47,996 bases of DNA from DATNFP01 sp035606335 (lineage in GTDB: Bacteria; Bacteroidota; Bacteroidia; Chitinophagales; Chitinophagaceae): assembly GCA_035606335.1 (NCBI GenBank), contig DATNFP010000017.1:1-47996 (forward strand). The letters are read 5' to 3'. The notes under the pieces are model-generated. The model was not told the DNA's origin. It made no database searches and saw only the letters and a list, made by a program, of their open reading frames with translations. The translations under genes were made by a program, and so were the position numbers. Every line of letters begins with the position of its first letter. The first letter of the stretch is position 1. This document shows positions 1 through 8,925 of this stretch, in pieces.

Positions 1-24
1 TTATAAAATCATTGCCGGATCTTT

Positions 25-786
25 CTATTCGTCACGCCATTCTTTTCCTGTCAGGTTCAGGAATACATCTTCTAGGTTCGCGGCTTTTACTTCTTTTTTA
101 CGCTGAAATCCTGTTGCCAACAGATTGTCGATTAATTCGGATGGGGTATTCAGGCTTATTATCTCGCCGCTATCTATGATGGCAACCCTTTCACATAGCT
201 CTTCTGCTTCGTCCATGTAGTGAGTAGTTAACACTACAGTGGCACCCCGTTCGCGTAATTGCTTTATTAGATCCCAAAGATTGCGGCGAGCCTGTGGATC
301 AAGGCCGGTAGTAGGTTCGTCAAGGAAAATTATTTTAGGTTCATTTATGAGCGTGGTAGCAATTGAAAACCTCTGCTTTTGACCACCGGATAATTCTTTG
401 AATTTATTTTTAGCTTTTTCACGAAGATTTACCATGTCCAATAATTTCATCGGATCCACTTCACGATTGTATAAGCCTGCAAATAATGCAATGACCTGCT
501 TTAGATTAAGATTAGGATAATAGCCTGCCGCCTGTAATTGAACCCCGATCACATTTTTTATTGCCTGTGGCTCTTTATCCAGGTTCTTCCCATCTACCCA
601 AATTTCGCCTGATGTTTTTTCGCGTAATGTCTCGATGATCTCAAGCGTAGTTGTTTTACCAGCACCATTCGGGCCCAGCAAACCAAATATCTCACCTTCC
701 TTTACTTCAAAGCTGATGCCTTTGACGGCCATAAAATCGCCGTACTTCTTTACCAGGTTATTTACTTTAATAATTGAACCTTCCAT
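25..786 (-). CDS. ABC transporter ATP-binding protein
   Basis: This 253-residue protein is the ATPase of an ABC transporter, probably an ABC-2 type exporter of the DrrA/NatA kind. All nucleotide-binding motifs are present: Walker A GPNGAGKT at residues 38-45, the Q-loop glutamine near 83, signature LSGGQKQR from 132, Walker B ending LDEP at 155-158, and the switch histidine in TTHYMDEAE. The C-terminus with LEDVFLNLTG is typical of single-domain exporter ATPases. The membrane partner would be expected downstream on the minus strand, beyond the left edge. It starts at an ATG and lies 31 bases after the methyltransferase gene, so co-transcription is possible. The substrate cannot be told from the sequence. 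Confidence 0.93.
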   Translation of the reverse strand: MEGSIIKVNNLVKKYGDFMAVKGISFEVKEGEIFGLLGPNGAGKTTTLEIIETLREKTSGEIWVDGKNLDKEPQAIKNVIGVQLQAAGYYPNLNLKQVIALFAGLYNREVDPMKLLDMVNLREKAKNKFKELSGGQKQRFSIATTLINEPKIIFLDEPTTGLDPQARRNLWDLIKQLRERGATVVLTTHYMDEAEELCERVAIIDSGEIISLNTPSELIDNLLATGFQRKKEVKAANLEDVFLNLTGKEWRDE

Positions 787-817
787 AAACCTTAATATGC
801 TGCAATTTACCCACGAT

Positions 818-1744
818 TTATTTAGTTATCAAATAACAACTTCTATGCAGGCGTCCCTGAAAATCGAATGGCGTAGTTACTGCCGTAATATCCTTAATAT
901 CAAAAGCAGGTATATTTTCTTTATCTAACACAAAATTCCTGTAATTATTGCTGAAATATATTTTTCCATTATCTGTGCAGCTTTTCAGTAGTTTCTTTAG
1001 TAAGACCACATGATCACGCTGTACATCAAAATTATCATCCATCCGTTTGCTATTAGAAAATGTAGGCGGGTCGCAAATAATAAGATCAAAAGCATCTGCA
1101 GGCAATTCATTAATAAATTCCATTACATCTGCATGGATAAAATCATGCTTTGTATCCTTGTACAACTTGTTGTACTGCATATTGCGCTTAGCCCAATTGA
1201 GATAGGTCTTTGAAAGATCGACCGATACCACAGATTCTGCTCCACCATGTGCAGCATACACGCTAAAGGAGCCGGTGTAGCAAAACAAATTCAACACACG
1301 CATATCTTTTGCTTCGTCACGCACCATACCTCGTGTGATACGATGATCGAGAAATAAACCTGTATCAAGATAGTCGGTGAGGTTTATTATAAAACTCAGG
1401 CTCCCTTCAGGGACTATCCGTTCCACTTTTTGTTCGGCAAATTTCTCGTACTGTCCCTGACGGCCTGCTTTGCGCTGCCGTTGTTTCATATAAATATGCT
1501 CGGATGTAATTTCAAGCACCAGACCAATAACCTGCCTGCACGCTTCCAACCATTCATCATGCTCGTCTTCTTCCATACCATGACGGCGCTTATACTCTGC
1601 TGCATGCACTACCCCACTATACCATTCTATAGCAAAAGGAAATTCAGGAAGATCATGGTCGTAAAACCTATAACATGCTACATCCTGCCTGCGGGCCAGC
1701 TTACTATAGTGCTTATGCACTTTTCGCAAGCGATTCTCAAACAT
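818..1744 (-). CDS. class I SAM-dependent rRNA methyltransferase, RlmK/RlmI-like
   Basis: This 308-residue protein resembles the C-terminal (RlmK) half of bifunctional RlmL and the RlmI-type 23S rRNA methyltransferases. The SAM-binding motif LNLFCYTGSFSVYAA and the catalytic-type motif DPPTFSNSKR are visible, and the N-terminal part carries the usual RLRKVHKHYSKLARRQ-type start of the family. The frame can be extended to a TTG at 1768, but that TTG falls inside a CACCTTTG sequence that looks like a slightly degenerate promoter -7 element, so the ATG at 1744 is preferred. The THUMP domain of full RlmL is absent. Function as an rRNA base methyltransferase is inferred from the family; the exact target nucleotide is not established here. 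Confidence 0.85.
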   Translation of the reverse strand: MFENRLRKVHKHYSKLARRQDVACYRFYDHDLPEFPFAIEWYSGVVHAAEYKRRHGMEEDEHDEWLEACRQVIGLVLEITSEHIYMKQRQRKAGRQGQYEKFAEQKVERIVPEGSLSFIINLTDYLDTGLFLDHRITRGMVRDEAKDMRVLNLFCYTGSFSVYAAHGGAESVVSVDLSKTYLNWAKRNMQYNKLYKDTKHDFIHADVMEFINELPADAFDLIICDPPTFSNSKRMDDNFDVQRDHVVLLKKLLKSCTDNGKIYFSNNYRNFVLDKENIPAFDIKDITAVTTPFDFQGRLHRSCYLITK

Positions 1745-1848
1745 TATTAATTTATCATCTAAAGCCAAAGGTGAAAGTTAAGTTTCAAAATTAGGTTATT
1801 GCAATTAACCGTTTTAGTCATTTTAATGATATTTCCCTCAAGTAAATT

Positions 1849-3390
1849 TCACTTATCCACCTTATACACCCTCATAACGGTGCTGTTCAATACTTTTACC
1901 TGGTAAAAAGTATTTGGGTATTCATGGTAATCTTGCGGGTGGTTTCTAAAATTTGTAATGTAATAATATGGCGTTTCGTTACGGTCGACCAACTTAATGC
2001 GTTTGCGTTCTTCAGCAGGCAGCATCTCTACATTATTTTCAACCGGGTCCAATGACCAGAAAACGCGTACGGATGAAGATGTATCGTGAGCAAGGATATA
2101 GTCGAGTCCTTGCTTATAGGCGCATCCCCAGTATTCGAAATCAAAGTGCTTTCTCAGATATTCATCTTTATGGGAAACAAGTGAATTAAAATATACCTGC
2201 TCGAAGGGATGACTTCTCACCATAAAAATTGTTGTGAAAACTATTTGCACTACACATAATGCCTGAACCAATAATCTTCTTTTGCCCTGCATGATCTTGT
2301 GCAGTGCAAACAATGCCAGTAAAGCAAACGACGGATAGATGAAATACAGATGGCGCCAGTCGTCATAATTAACGGAATGCAATACTATTACAGCAAGGAT
2401 GGGGATAAGGAAGAACATCAGGTATAGTAAAAAATTCCTTTGCGGTGTATTCAATAGATAATTGACGGGCCGTTTTATAAACGAGACTGTTACCCACACT
2501 ATACCTGTGATGCCTGCTGCCAGCCATAATATAGGAATGGTAATCGCGATCCATTCTGGCACATATATCCAGGGCAAATTGCGGCCGCTATATTCAGTTC
2601 CATTAAAGGTAAGCTTACCACCCCACCATATATGAGCGAAGGTGAGGAACTCTTCTTTGAAATACCAGATAGGGCCATACCAGAGTATTGGCCATGCGAT
2701 ATATAGTATGCAGCAAAATGAGGCAATAAATAAGAAAAGATTGATCACCGTATTGCGAACAACCTGTTTTTTTGAAATCGCACTGATAATATCAATAATG
2801 AAAAACAAGCAGATGAATAAAAAAAGTAAAATACCCATCGAGCGAATGCTGGTGGCATAGCCACATGCAAGCCCAAGCAAGACATACCACCATGTCTTGT
2901 TTTTTTGAAATGCTAATTGACAAATAGCAAACGTGATCAGAATCGCGGATAAAAAAGGGATATCTTTTGAATTGAAATAAGAATGAGCGTAAATGCGAGG
3001 ATTGAATGCAAGCAATATGAAACCAAGGCAAGCAATAGATTGGCTTTTAAATAGCCTGTAGATCAATGTATAGCCAATAAAAACTGCGACGAGAAAAAAA
3101 ACATGTGTCACTAAATGTCGCATTAGAAAGATGTGCCTTGAGTCAGTGAGTTTTGCTCCTTTTTCGAGAAAAACTAATGGCAATTCAAAACCAGTACCCA
3201 AATCACGATCCTGATGATTTTTTAGTGTTGAATCCCCTTTAAATACATAATTATAACTGATGACGCCAATACCTCTCTGTATAGGTTCGTCCCAGGACAT
3301 ACCATAATCTTTAAAACACAATACGCCTATTAACAGCGATAAGATAAATAAGATGATTCCAGGGGTATAAACAGGTACAGTACTTTTCAT
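1849..3390 (-). CDS. polytopic membrane protein, GT-C/GT39-like glycosyltransferase
   Basis: This 513-residue protein has about ten hydrophobic segments. Near the N-terminus it carries the acidic loop pattern DYGMSWDEPIQRG after the first transmembrane helix, as in GT39/ArnT-type (GT-C fold) glycosyltransferases that use polyprenyl-phosphate sugars. A large soluble C-terminal part contains FNSLVSHKDEYL and ends around VMRVYKVDK. The open frame reaches a TTG at 3399, but the ATG at 3390 is a more normal start. It is divergent from the permease at 3485. A role in glycosylating a lipid or surface component is inference; the substrate is unknown, and no glycan cluster surrounds it. Confidence 0.7.
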   Translation of the reverse strand: MKSTVPVYTPGIILFILSLLIGVLCFKDYGMSWDEPIQRGIGVISYNYVFKGDSTLKNHQDRDLGTGFELPLVFLEKGAKLTDSRHIFLMRHLVTHVFFLVAVFIGYTLIYRLFKSQSIACLGFILLAFNPRIYAHSYFNSKDIPFLSAILITFAICQLAFQKNKTWWYVLLGLACGYATSIRSMGILLFLFICLFFIIDIISAISKKQVVRNTVINLFLFIASFCCILYIAWPILWYGPIWYFKEEFLTFAHIWWGGKLTFNGTEYSGRNLPWIYVPEWIAITIPILWLAAGITGIVWVTVSFIKRPVNYLLNTPQRNFLLYLMFFLIPILAVIVLHSVNYDDWRHLYFIYPSFALLALFALHKIMQGKRRLLVQALCVVQIVFTTIFMVRSHPFEQVYFNSLVSHKDEYLRKHFDFEYWGCAYKQGLDYILAHDTSSSVRVFWSLDPVENNVEMLPAEERKRIKLVDRNETPYYYITNFRNHPQDYHEYPNTFYQVKVLNSTVMRVYKVDK

Positions 3391-3484
3391 TATAGCCAAG
3401 GTAAGTATAGAGGCTAAAATAGAAAGTCTTTCTCAAATCGCCGTATAAGATGAGGAAAAAGATATTATTTTGAAGCAGCATTCT

Positions 3485-4843
3485 ATGCGTGCTGAAACAA
3501 AAATTTATAAAAAGCTTAGTGTACTACCACTTGCCTCTGTAATATTCCTCACAGTATCCGGTGGCCCATACGGGCTTGAGCCGGTATTGTACTATGTAGG
3601 TGGTGGTGGCGCTTTGCTATTGCTGGTGATAACACCTATACTCTGGGATATACCTACTATTCTTACTGTAATGGAACTAAACAGTATGATGCCTATAACA
3701 GGAGGATATTATCAATGGGTGAAACGGGCAATGGGTATGCGCTGGGCATGTTACGAAGGCTGGTGGACATGGCTCTATACATTTGTTGATCTGGCGATAT
3801 ACCCGCAATTGTTCATCCTGTACGCTTCATTATTTTTTCCGCAAATAGCAGCTTACAGGATACCTATTTGCCTATGTTTTATATGGATATGTGCCGGCAT
3901 TAATATATTAGGTATCGTACCTGTTGGAAAGATATCAATGTTATTAGGGGCGCTTGTGTTAATACCATTTATAGTGTTGATAGCAGTAAGCAATCATCCT
4001 GCACCGCATCTTACTCATTTTGCCGCATCGTTTAAAAATACGGGTTCTTCATTAATAGGCATGGGATTGTTTACCATCATGTGGAATTTTATAGGATGGG
4101 ATAATGTGACCACTTATGCCGAAGAAGTGAAAAGCCCTGTAAAATCGTATAGGAAAGCTGTGGTAATTGCCTTCTGTACTGTGTTTGTGCTATACTTTGC
4201 CACTGTGCTAACGACTGAACAATCCCATATTTCCCCTACTCTTTTGAGAGATAACGGTTTTGCTGCGATAGGGCCTTTTACAGGAAGAAACTGGTTGGGA
4301 TTGCTAATATCAGCCGGCGGCATGATAAGCTCTATAGGCTTATTTTCTGCTGTACTGCTTTCAGTCTCGCGTGTGCCCCAGGTAATGTCGGAAGATAAAT
4401 TGCTGCCTGGCAAACTACATGCCTTGCATCCAAAATATGGCTCACCTCATGTATCAATAATTATCTGCGCCATAGTAGTAAGCTGTATGACAGCATGGAC
4501 ATTTGGTGAATTGCTTATCATAGATATCACCATTTATTTTGCCGGACTGGCGCTTGAATATATTAGCCTTGTGAAATTGAGAATCAAAGAACCAAACGCA
4601 ACGAGACCATTCAAAATAAGACTAAATACTACAGGATTATGTATAATGGTGGCGTTACCTATTATTGTATATCTGACAGCACTTTCTGATGCAATTATTA
4701 AATCGAAGGAAGCAGTAAAACCTGCTCTATTTGCCTTTGCATTAATATTGAGTGCGGAAGTAATGTGGATAATTGTGAAATGGAAAAATCCCCGAATTGC
4801 TGATATAAAAGAAGGCGAGAACGCTGCTAATCCAAAATACTAA
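3485..4843 (+). CDS. APC-family amino acid permease
   Basis: This 452-residue inner-membrane protein has about twelve transmembrane segments. Close to the N-terminus is the broken-helix motif SGGPYGLEP, characteristic of the amino acid-polyamine-organocation superfamily, followed by the conserved MPITGGYYQWV loop. It probably imports an amino acid or polyamine by ion-coupled transport; specificity cannot be read from the sequence. A TTG five codons upstream (3470) is also in frame, but the ATG is preferred. The 3' end overlaps the convergent YwqK-like gene by 17 bases (4827-4843), so there is no room for a separate terminator between them. Confidence 0.9.
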   Translation: MRAETKIYKKLSVLPLASVIFLTVSGGPYGLEPVLYYVGGGGALLLLVITPILWDIPTILTVMELNSMMPITGGYYQWVKRAMGMRWACYEGWWTWLYTFVDLAIYPQLFILYASLFFPQIAAYRIPICLCFIWICAGINILGIVPVGKISMLLGALVLIPFIVLIAVSNHPAPHLTHFAASFKNTGSSLIGMGLFTIMWNFIGWDNVTTYAEEVKSPVKSYRKAVVIAFCTVFVLYFATVLTTEQSHISPTLLRDNGFAAIGPFTGRNWLGLLISAGGMISSIGLFSAVLLSVSRVPQVMSEDKLLPGKLHALHPKYGSPHVSIIICAIVVSCMTAWTFGELLIIDITIYFAGLALEYISLVKLRIKEPNATRPFKIRLNTTGLCIMVALPIIVYLTALSDAIIKSKEAVKPALFAFALILSAEVMWIIVKWKNPRIADIKEGENAANPKY

Positions 4844-5474
4844 ATTGTTTGGATTTAGGTGGAGTATAAGGCTCGCTCTTTAAGTGAGGAAGGCTTTTGT
4901 TCCGCTTTTCATAATAGAGGCTATCGGTTTTGCTTAGTGTAAATTCTTTTTCGTAGATAAGGCTATCTACCTGGTACTCCTGTTCTTTTACCAATCTGCC
5001 CGTCTGCGGGTCGTAGTAGCGCCATATTCCATGGCGTAATGTACCCTTGTCTGTAGGAGCATAGGCTAATCTTTCCAAGCCTGATACCGGATCTGTAACA
5101 ACTATGGTATCGTAAGGATAAGCGGGATTCAGACTCCGGTAATGACCAATGATCGTCAGTTGTCCTTTATCGAAATATTTCACTTCTCCATCAAGCACAT
5201 TATATTTATAATTTTCTATAGCTACCAGCTCACCTTCATCATCCATCTTATACCATTTGCCTATCTTGTTACCATGGGCATAATTACCAAATTCAGAATA
5301 TGCAGGCTCGCCGCGAAGTGCTTGCTGACTTATTAGCCATAAGCCATTTTTTTTGCCATTAATATCAGTTTTGTTAAGAACAGGGTTATTATTTGATGAC
5401 ACAGCAGTCTGTGCTGCAGCATCTATACCCAGATACAAAAGAGCAAATAATAATATGGTCTTAAATAACTTCAT
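4827..5474 (-). CDS. secreted YwqK-like (MORN-type repeat) protein
   Basis: This 215-residue protein begins with a Sec signal peptide (MKLFKTILLFALLYLGIDAAAQ). It contains degenerate repeats of the form G-x-W-x-x-Y-x-x-x-G-x-L, seen for example in KIGKWYKMDDEGELVAIENY and HGIWRYYDPQTGRLVKEQEY, which resemble the YwqK/MORN_2 family. The open frame continues upstream to 5510 but would then overlap the Fe-S carrier gene; the ATG at 5474 gives a proper signal peptide and a 5-base gap, so it is preferred. It is probably co-transcribed with that gene. The function of such proteins in Bacteroidota is not established. The 3' end overlaps the permease gene on the other strand. Confidence 0.75.
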   Translation of the reverse strand: MKLFKTILLFALLYLGIDAAAQTAVSSNNNPVLNKTDINGKKNGLWLISQQALRGEPAYSEFGNYAHGNKIGKWYKMDDEGELVAIENYKYNVLDGEVKYFDKGQLTIIGHYRSLNPAYPYDTIVVTDPVSGLERLAYAPTDKGTLRHGIWRYYDPQTGRLVKEQEYQVDSLIYEKEFTLSKTDSLYYEKRNKSLPHLKSEPYTPPKSKQFSILD

Positions 5475-5479
5475 TACAA

Positions 5480-5824
5480 TTATACTGCAAATGAACTGCC
5501 ACAGCCACATGTGCTGCTGGCATTGGGATTATTAAATACAAAGCCCCGGGCATTTAAACCACTCTGAAAATCTACTTCCATGCCAAATAAATAAATACCA
5601 TGAGACTTCTTCATAAGAACGGGAATATCTTCGATATCGTACAATTCGTCGTCGTTTTCTTTTGCATCAAAACCTAAAACATAGCTCATGCCGGAACATC
5701 CCCCACCTTTTACTCCAACACGAAGAAATTGTCCTTCGGGGAAACTAGGTTCGCTCATTAACCTTTTTACCTCTTTTACAGCACTTTGTGTGAGTTTCAC
5801 CGGGCTGCTTATTATTGTATCCAT
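5480..5824 (-). CDS. A-type iron-sulfur cluster carrier (HesB/IscA/ErpA family)
   Basis: This 114-residue cytosolic protein carries Fe-S clusters from the scaffold to apo-proteins. The three conserved cysteine ligands are present: C43 in the GGGCSGMSY motif, and C106 and C108 in the C-terminal TCGCG motif. Length matches the family. It starts at ATG 5824, divergent from frr with about 160 bases between, and is followed after five bases by a secreted YwqK-like gene. Which A-type class (IscA, SufA or ErpA) it belongs to cannot be decided without a tree, so no symbol is given. Confidence 0.95.
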   Translation of the reverse strand: MDTIISSPVKLTQSAVKEVKRLMSEPSFPEGQFLRVGVKGGGCSGMSYVLGFDAKENDDELYDIEDIPVLMKKSHGIYLFGMEVDFQSGLNARGFVFNNPNASSTCGCGSSFAV

Positions 5825-5953
5825 CTAAAAATGAGATCTTTTTACAAATTTACGATACCTTAAAAGCCCTGCCAAATAAGCAATCTTAAAGTATTACTAA
5901 TATCAATCTCAATATAGAGAATAATTGATATAATGCACTAAAAAACATTTTTT

Positions 5954-5961
5954 TACATTTG
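5954..5961 (+). promoter_or_regulatory. promoter -7 element for frr
   Basis: TACATTTG matches the Bacteroidota -7 consensus TAnnTTTG and ends 21 bases before the ATG of frr. No TTG is found at the usual 17-23 base distance; the nearest is at 5925-5927 with a 26-base spacer. The element overlaps the TTG at 5959 that would otherwise extend the reading frame, which argues for the ATG at 5983. Confidence 0.6.
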
Positions 5962-5982
5962 CTACCTGCAAAACAACATTGT

Positions 5983-6546
5983 ATGAGCGAGGCACTTGAA
6001 AAAATTGTTGATGATACAGCCGGCCTTATGAAAAAGGCAATAGGCCACTTAGAGTCAGAGATCAGTAAAATACGTGCCGGAAAGGCCAATCCGCAAATAT
6101 TAGATGGTATATATGTAGATTATTATGGCAATCCTACCCCATTGAACCAAGTAGCCAATATAACAATACCTGATGCCCGCACACTGTCTATACAACCATG
6201 GGAAAAGCAAATGCTTGGGCCAATAGAAAAGGCCATTATTGCATCCAATATAGGGTTGAATCCTCAGGGCGACGGCCAGATAATCCGTTTGTTTTTACCA
6301 CCGCTTACTGAAGAGCGCCGCAAAGAATTAGTAAAAAGAGTGAATGCTGAAGGAGAACAAGCTAAGGTGGCCATCCGCAGTATTCGCCGTGACTCGATAG
6401 AATCAATAAAAAAGCAGCAAAAAGATGGCCTTAGTGAAGACGTAGCCAAAGATGGTGAAGCACGCATACAAGGGATAACAGATAAGCATATAGTACTGAT
6501 AGACCAACATTGCAAGGAAAAAGAAAAAGAGATAATGACTGTATAA
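5983..6546 (+). CDS. frr: ribosome recycling factor
   Basis: This 187-residue protein splits post-termination 70S ribosomes together with EF-G, whose gene fusA is also in this window. It has the complete family pattern: IRAGKANPQILDGIYVDYYG in domain I, the domain II stretch with VANITIPDARTLSIQPW, and the returning helix with LPPLTEERRKELVKRV. Length equals the usual 185 or so. The start at ATG 5983 fits the family N-terminus and the upstream promoter element. In many genomes frr follows pyrH; here the upstream neighbour is a divergent Fe-S carrier, so it has its own promoter. Confidence 0.97.
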   Translation: MSEALEKIVDDTAGLMKKAIGHLESEISKIRAGKANPQILDGIYVDYYGNPTPLNQVANITIPDARTLSIQPWEKQMLGPIEKAIIASNIGLNPQGDGQIIRLFLPPLTEERRKELVKRVNAEGEQAKVAIRSIRRDSIESIKKQQKDGLSEDVAKDGEARIQGITDKHIVLIDQHCKEKEKEIMTV

Positions 6547-6595
6547 TGATTCATTATTCTTTCAATGAACCTTTTTATTATTAACTTTATAGATC

Positions 6596-7504
6596 ATGGA
6601 CCAGCTTCATAAGCATATATTGCTGCTGTTTTCCATCCCGATATATGCTATTTTAATTCCCCTGGAAATAGCGTTGAGCCATTTGCATGAATGGAAATTT
6701 TATAGTTGGAAAGAAACACTTATTAATGTATATCTGAATCTTGTTAATGTTGGAGTTGATCTTTTATTACGAGGGATAGCATTAGCAGTATTAATTTATT
6801 TCTTTCAGTATCACTTCTCAATCAGCTGGAATCCAATAGTTTATTGGGTTGTTTTATTTATTTCGGAAGATCTGCTTTTTTGGCTTGAGCATTATGTTGA
6901 CCACTCAAGTAGGTTTTTCTGGGCTGTGCATGTTACGCACCACTCATCCGAAGAATTTAATCTAAGCACAGGGTTCAGATCATCAGTATTGATGCCATTT
7001 TACAGATACCTGTATTTTATTCCTTTAGCGCTTTTGGGATTCGGGCCATTGGATATCATATTCATGTACGCGTTGACTCAGACATATGGTATTATAGTGC
7101 ACACTCAAGCTGTAAAAAAACTACCTCGCTGGATAGAATATATTTTCGTAACACCATCGCACCACAGGGTACATCACGCAAGTAATATCCCTTATATGGA
7201 TAAAAATATGGGAATGGTGCTGATCATCTGGGATAGAATATTTGGAACATTTGTAGAGGAAATGCCTGACGAAAAACCTGTGTATGGATTATACTCCCCT
7301 ATCGAACAGCCACATCATCCCGTACACATCATCTTTCATGAATGGAAAAAAATATTGCAGGATTTTAATAAGCAAATATCAATAAAGGATAAGCTAAAAT
7401 ACCTGTTCATGCCGCCGGGTTGGAGTCCTGATGGAAGTACAAAAACATCGAAGCAATTGCAGACAAAATGGTACGAAGAGAGAAAAACAACTTCAAATAA
7501 CTAA
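6596..7504 (+). CDS. fatty acid hydroxylase / sterol desaturase family protein
   Basis: This 302-residue integral membrane di-iron oxygenase has several hydrophobic segments and the three histidine clusters that bind the two irons: H99/H103 in LEHYVDHSS, H112/H115/H116 in HVTHHSS, and H189/H190/H193/H194 in SHHRVHHASN. These are the diagnostic motifs of PF04116. Members hydroxylate or desaturate lipid chains, sterols or carotenoids; the substrate here is not known. It starts 49 bases after frr and may be read from the same promoter. The stop codon overlaps the convergent EVE gene by four bases. Confidence 0.9.
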   Translation: MDQLHKHILLLFSIPIYAILIPLEIALSHLHEWKFYSWKETLINVYLNLVNVGVDLLLRGIALAVLIYFFQYHFSISWNPIVYWVVLFISEDLLFWLEHYVDHSSRFFWAVHVTHHSSEEFNLSTGFRSSVLMPFYRYLYFIPLALLGFGPLDIIFMYALTQTYGIIVHTQAVKKLPRWIEYIFVTPSHHRVHHASNIPYMDKNMGMVLIIWDRIFGTFVEEMPDEKPVYGLYSPIEQPHHPVHIIFHEWKKILQDFNKQISIKDKLKYLFMPPGWSPDGSTKTSKQLQTKWYEERKTTSNN

Positions 7505-7908
7505 GCACCAGCCATTTTAAGAATTTTCTTGTATTCTGCTGCAGTTACCGGCCCTACAGATAGTCTCGGCTTTTTTAGCAGCGCCATATCTTTAAAAGCT
7601 GCATCTCCTTTTATTGTTTCTAATGTTACAGATTTAGGCAATGCTTTTACAGGTTTAAAATCAACTGCAACCCAGTTTGGATCGTCTGTAGTAGGATCCT
7701 GGTAAGCAGTCTTTGTCACTTCTGCTATGCCTACTATCTCCAATCCTTCATTGCTATGATAATACAAAACCTGGTCGCCTTTTTGCATAGCTCTGAGATT
7801 ATTGCGCCCTTCGTAGCTGCGCACACCATCCCAATGAGTTTTGCCATCTTTTACAAATTGTTGCCAGCTATATTTGGACGGTTCAGATTTTACAAGCCAG
7901 TAATTCAT
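7501..7908 (-). CDS. EVE domain-containing protein
   Basis: This 135-residue protein consists of a single EVE domain (PUA-like fold). It begins MNYWLVKSEPSKYSW and contains the pocket pattern WDGVRSYEGRNNLRAMQKGDQVLYYHS, both strongly conserved in the family. EVE domains bind modified bases in nucleic acid; free-standing housekeeping members like this one have no well-defined partner. It lies 48 bases downstream of the polyprenyl synthase gene and may be the last gene of that operon. The stop overlaps that of the convergent hydroxylase gene. Confidence 0.93.
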   Translation of the reverse strand: MNYWLVKSEPSKYSWQQFVKDGKTHWDGVRSYEGRNNLRAMQKGDQVLYYHSNEGLEIVGIAEVTKTAYQDPTTDDPNWVAVDFKPVKALPKSVTLETIKGDAAFKDMALLKKPRLSVGPVTAAEYKKILKMAGA

Positions 7909-7956
7909 AAGAAGTAGAATTAGATATTTGAAGCCAAATTATAAAATTGTGGACTT

Positions 7957-8922
7957 TTATTTATCACGTTGCAGCAAATAAGATGCTATTTCATGCAAAT
8001 GGCTTTTCCGTTTGCTCAGCGCCGCAACATCTTCAAGGCATTTGAAAGCCATATTTGAATATTGCCCCATCATTTCTTTACAGGCTTTATCAGCACCTGT
8101 GGCGCTAAAAAGAGACAACATTGCAGACACTTTATTGTCACTATCAGTTTGTAACAATTCTTTTATCTGCTTAGCCTGGCTGTCATTAGCATGTTCCAAC
8201 GCATTAAGCAACAGAAAGGTCTTTTTATTCGATTTTATATCACCCCCCTGCTGTTTGCCCAATTTATCAGAAACACCGTAGGCATCAAGATAATCGTCCT
8301 GCAGTTGGAAGGCAATGCCAAGGTTTTTCCCAAATTCGTATAGCTTATTTGTATTTCCTTCTGTAGCGCCTCCAAGTAATCCACCTATCTTTAAGCTACT
8401 TGCCAATAACACCGAAGTCTTAAGCGTGATCATTCGAATATATTCATCTATGCTCACATCATTTCTCAATTCAAAATCCATATCCAATTGCTGGCCCTCA
8501 CAAACCTCGATGGCGGTTTTATTGAATAAATGCATTATCAGAGGTAATGATGCTCCAATATTTGACAAATGTTCGTACGAATAGATACACATTACATCAC
8601 CACCGAGAATACCGGCTGTCATACCATACTTGTCATGAACAGTTGGCTTGCCCCTGCGTAAAGGTGCCTTATCCATAATATCATCGTGGATCAAAGTGAA
8701 GTTATGAAACAACTCTATAGCATCCGCAGCATGCCATGCATCATTATTTATCTCACCAAATAGTTCATTCGCCATAAGGCATAAAACCGGGCGTATCCGC
8801 TTGCCGCCCAAATGCAGCAGATAGCGGCATGGCTCGTACAAAGTATCCGGTTGTGGAGGAAATGGTAAAGTATTTATGAATCGCTCTTCAAATGATTCTA
8901 CCAGTTGTGTAAATGAATGCAT
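7957..8922 (-). CDS. polyprenyl (isoprenyl) diphosphate synthase
   Basis: This 321-residue trans-prenyltransferase chains isopentenyl diphosphate units. The substrate-binding motif GGKRIRP is at 39-45, the first aspartate-rich motif DDIMD at 80-84 and the second DDYLD at 209-213. A phenylalanine lies five residues before the first motif (FTLIHDD), a position where aromatic residues usually limit product length, so a short-chain product such as geranylgeranyl or farnesyl diphosphate is the better guess. It starts three bases after the end of rnr and so belongs to the same operon. Confidence 0.92.
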   Translation of the reverse strand: MHSFTQLVESFEERFINTLPFPPQPDTLYEPCRYLLHLGGKRIRPVLCLMANELFGEINNDAWHAADAIELFHNFTLIHDDIMDKAPLRRGKPTVHDKYGMTAGILGGDVMCIYSYEHLSNIGASLPLIMHLFNKTAIEVCEGQQLDMDFELRNDVSIDEYIRMITLKTSVLLASSLKIGGLLGGATEGNTNKLYEFGKNLGIAFQLQDDYLDAYGVSDKLGKQQGGDIKSNKKTFLLLNALEHANDSQAKQIKELLQTDSDNKVSAMLSLFSATGADKACKEMMGQYSNMAFKCLEDVAALSKRKSHLHEIASYLLQRDK

Positions 8923-8925
8923 TGA

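Noticed and set aside
5959..5982. N-terminal extension of frr from a TTG codon
   Set aside because: The TTG overlaps the promoter element, and the eight extra residues do not belong to the family.
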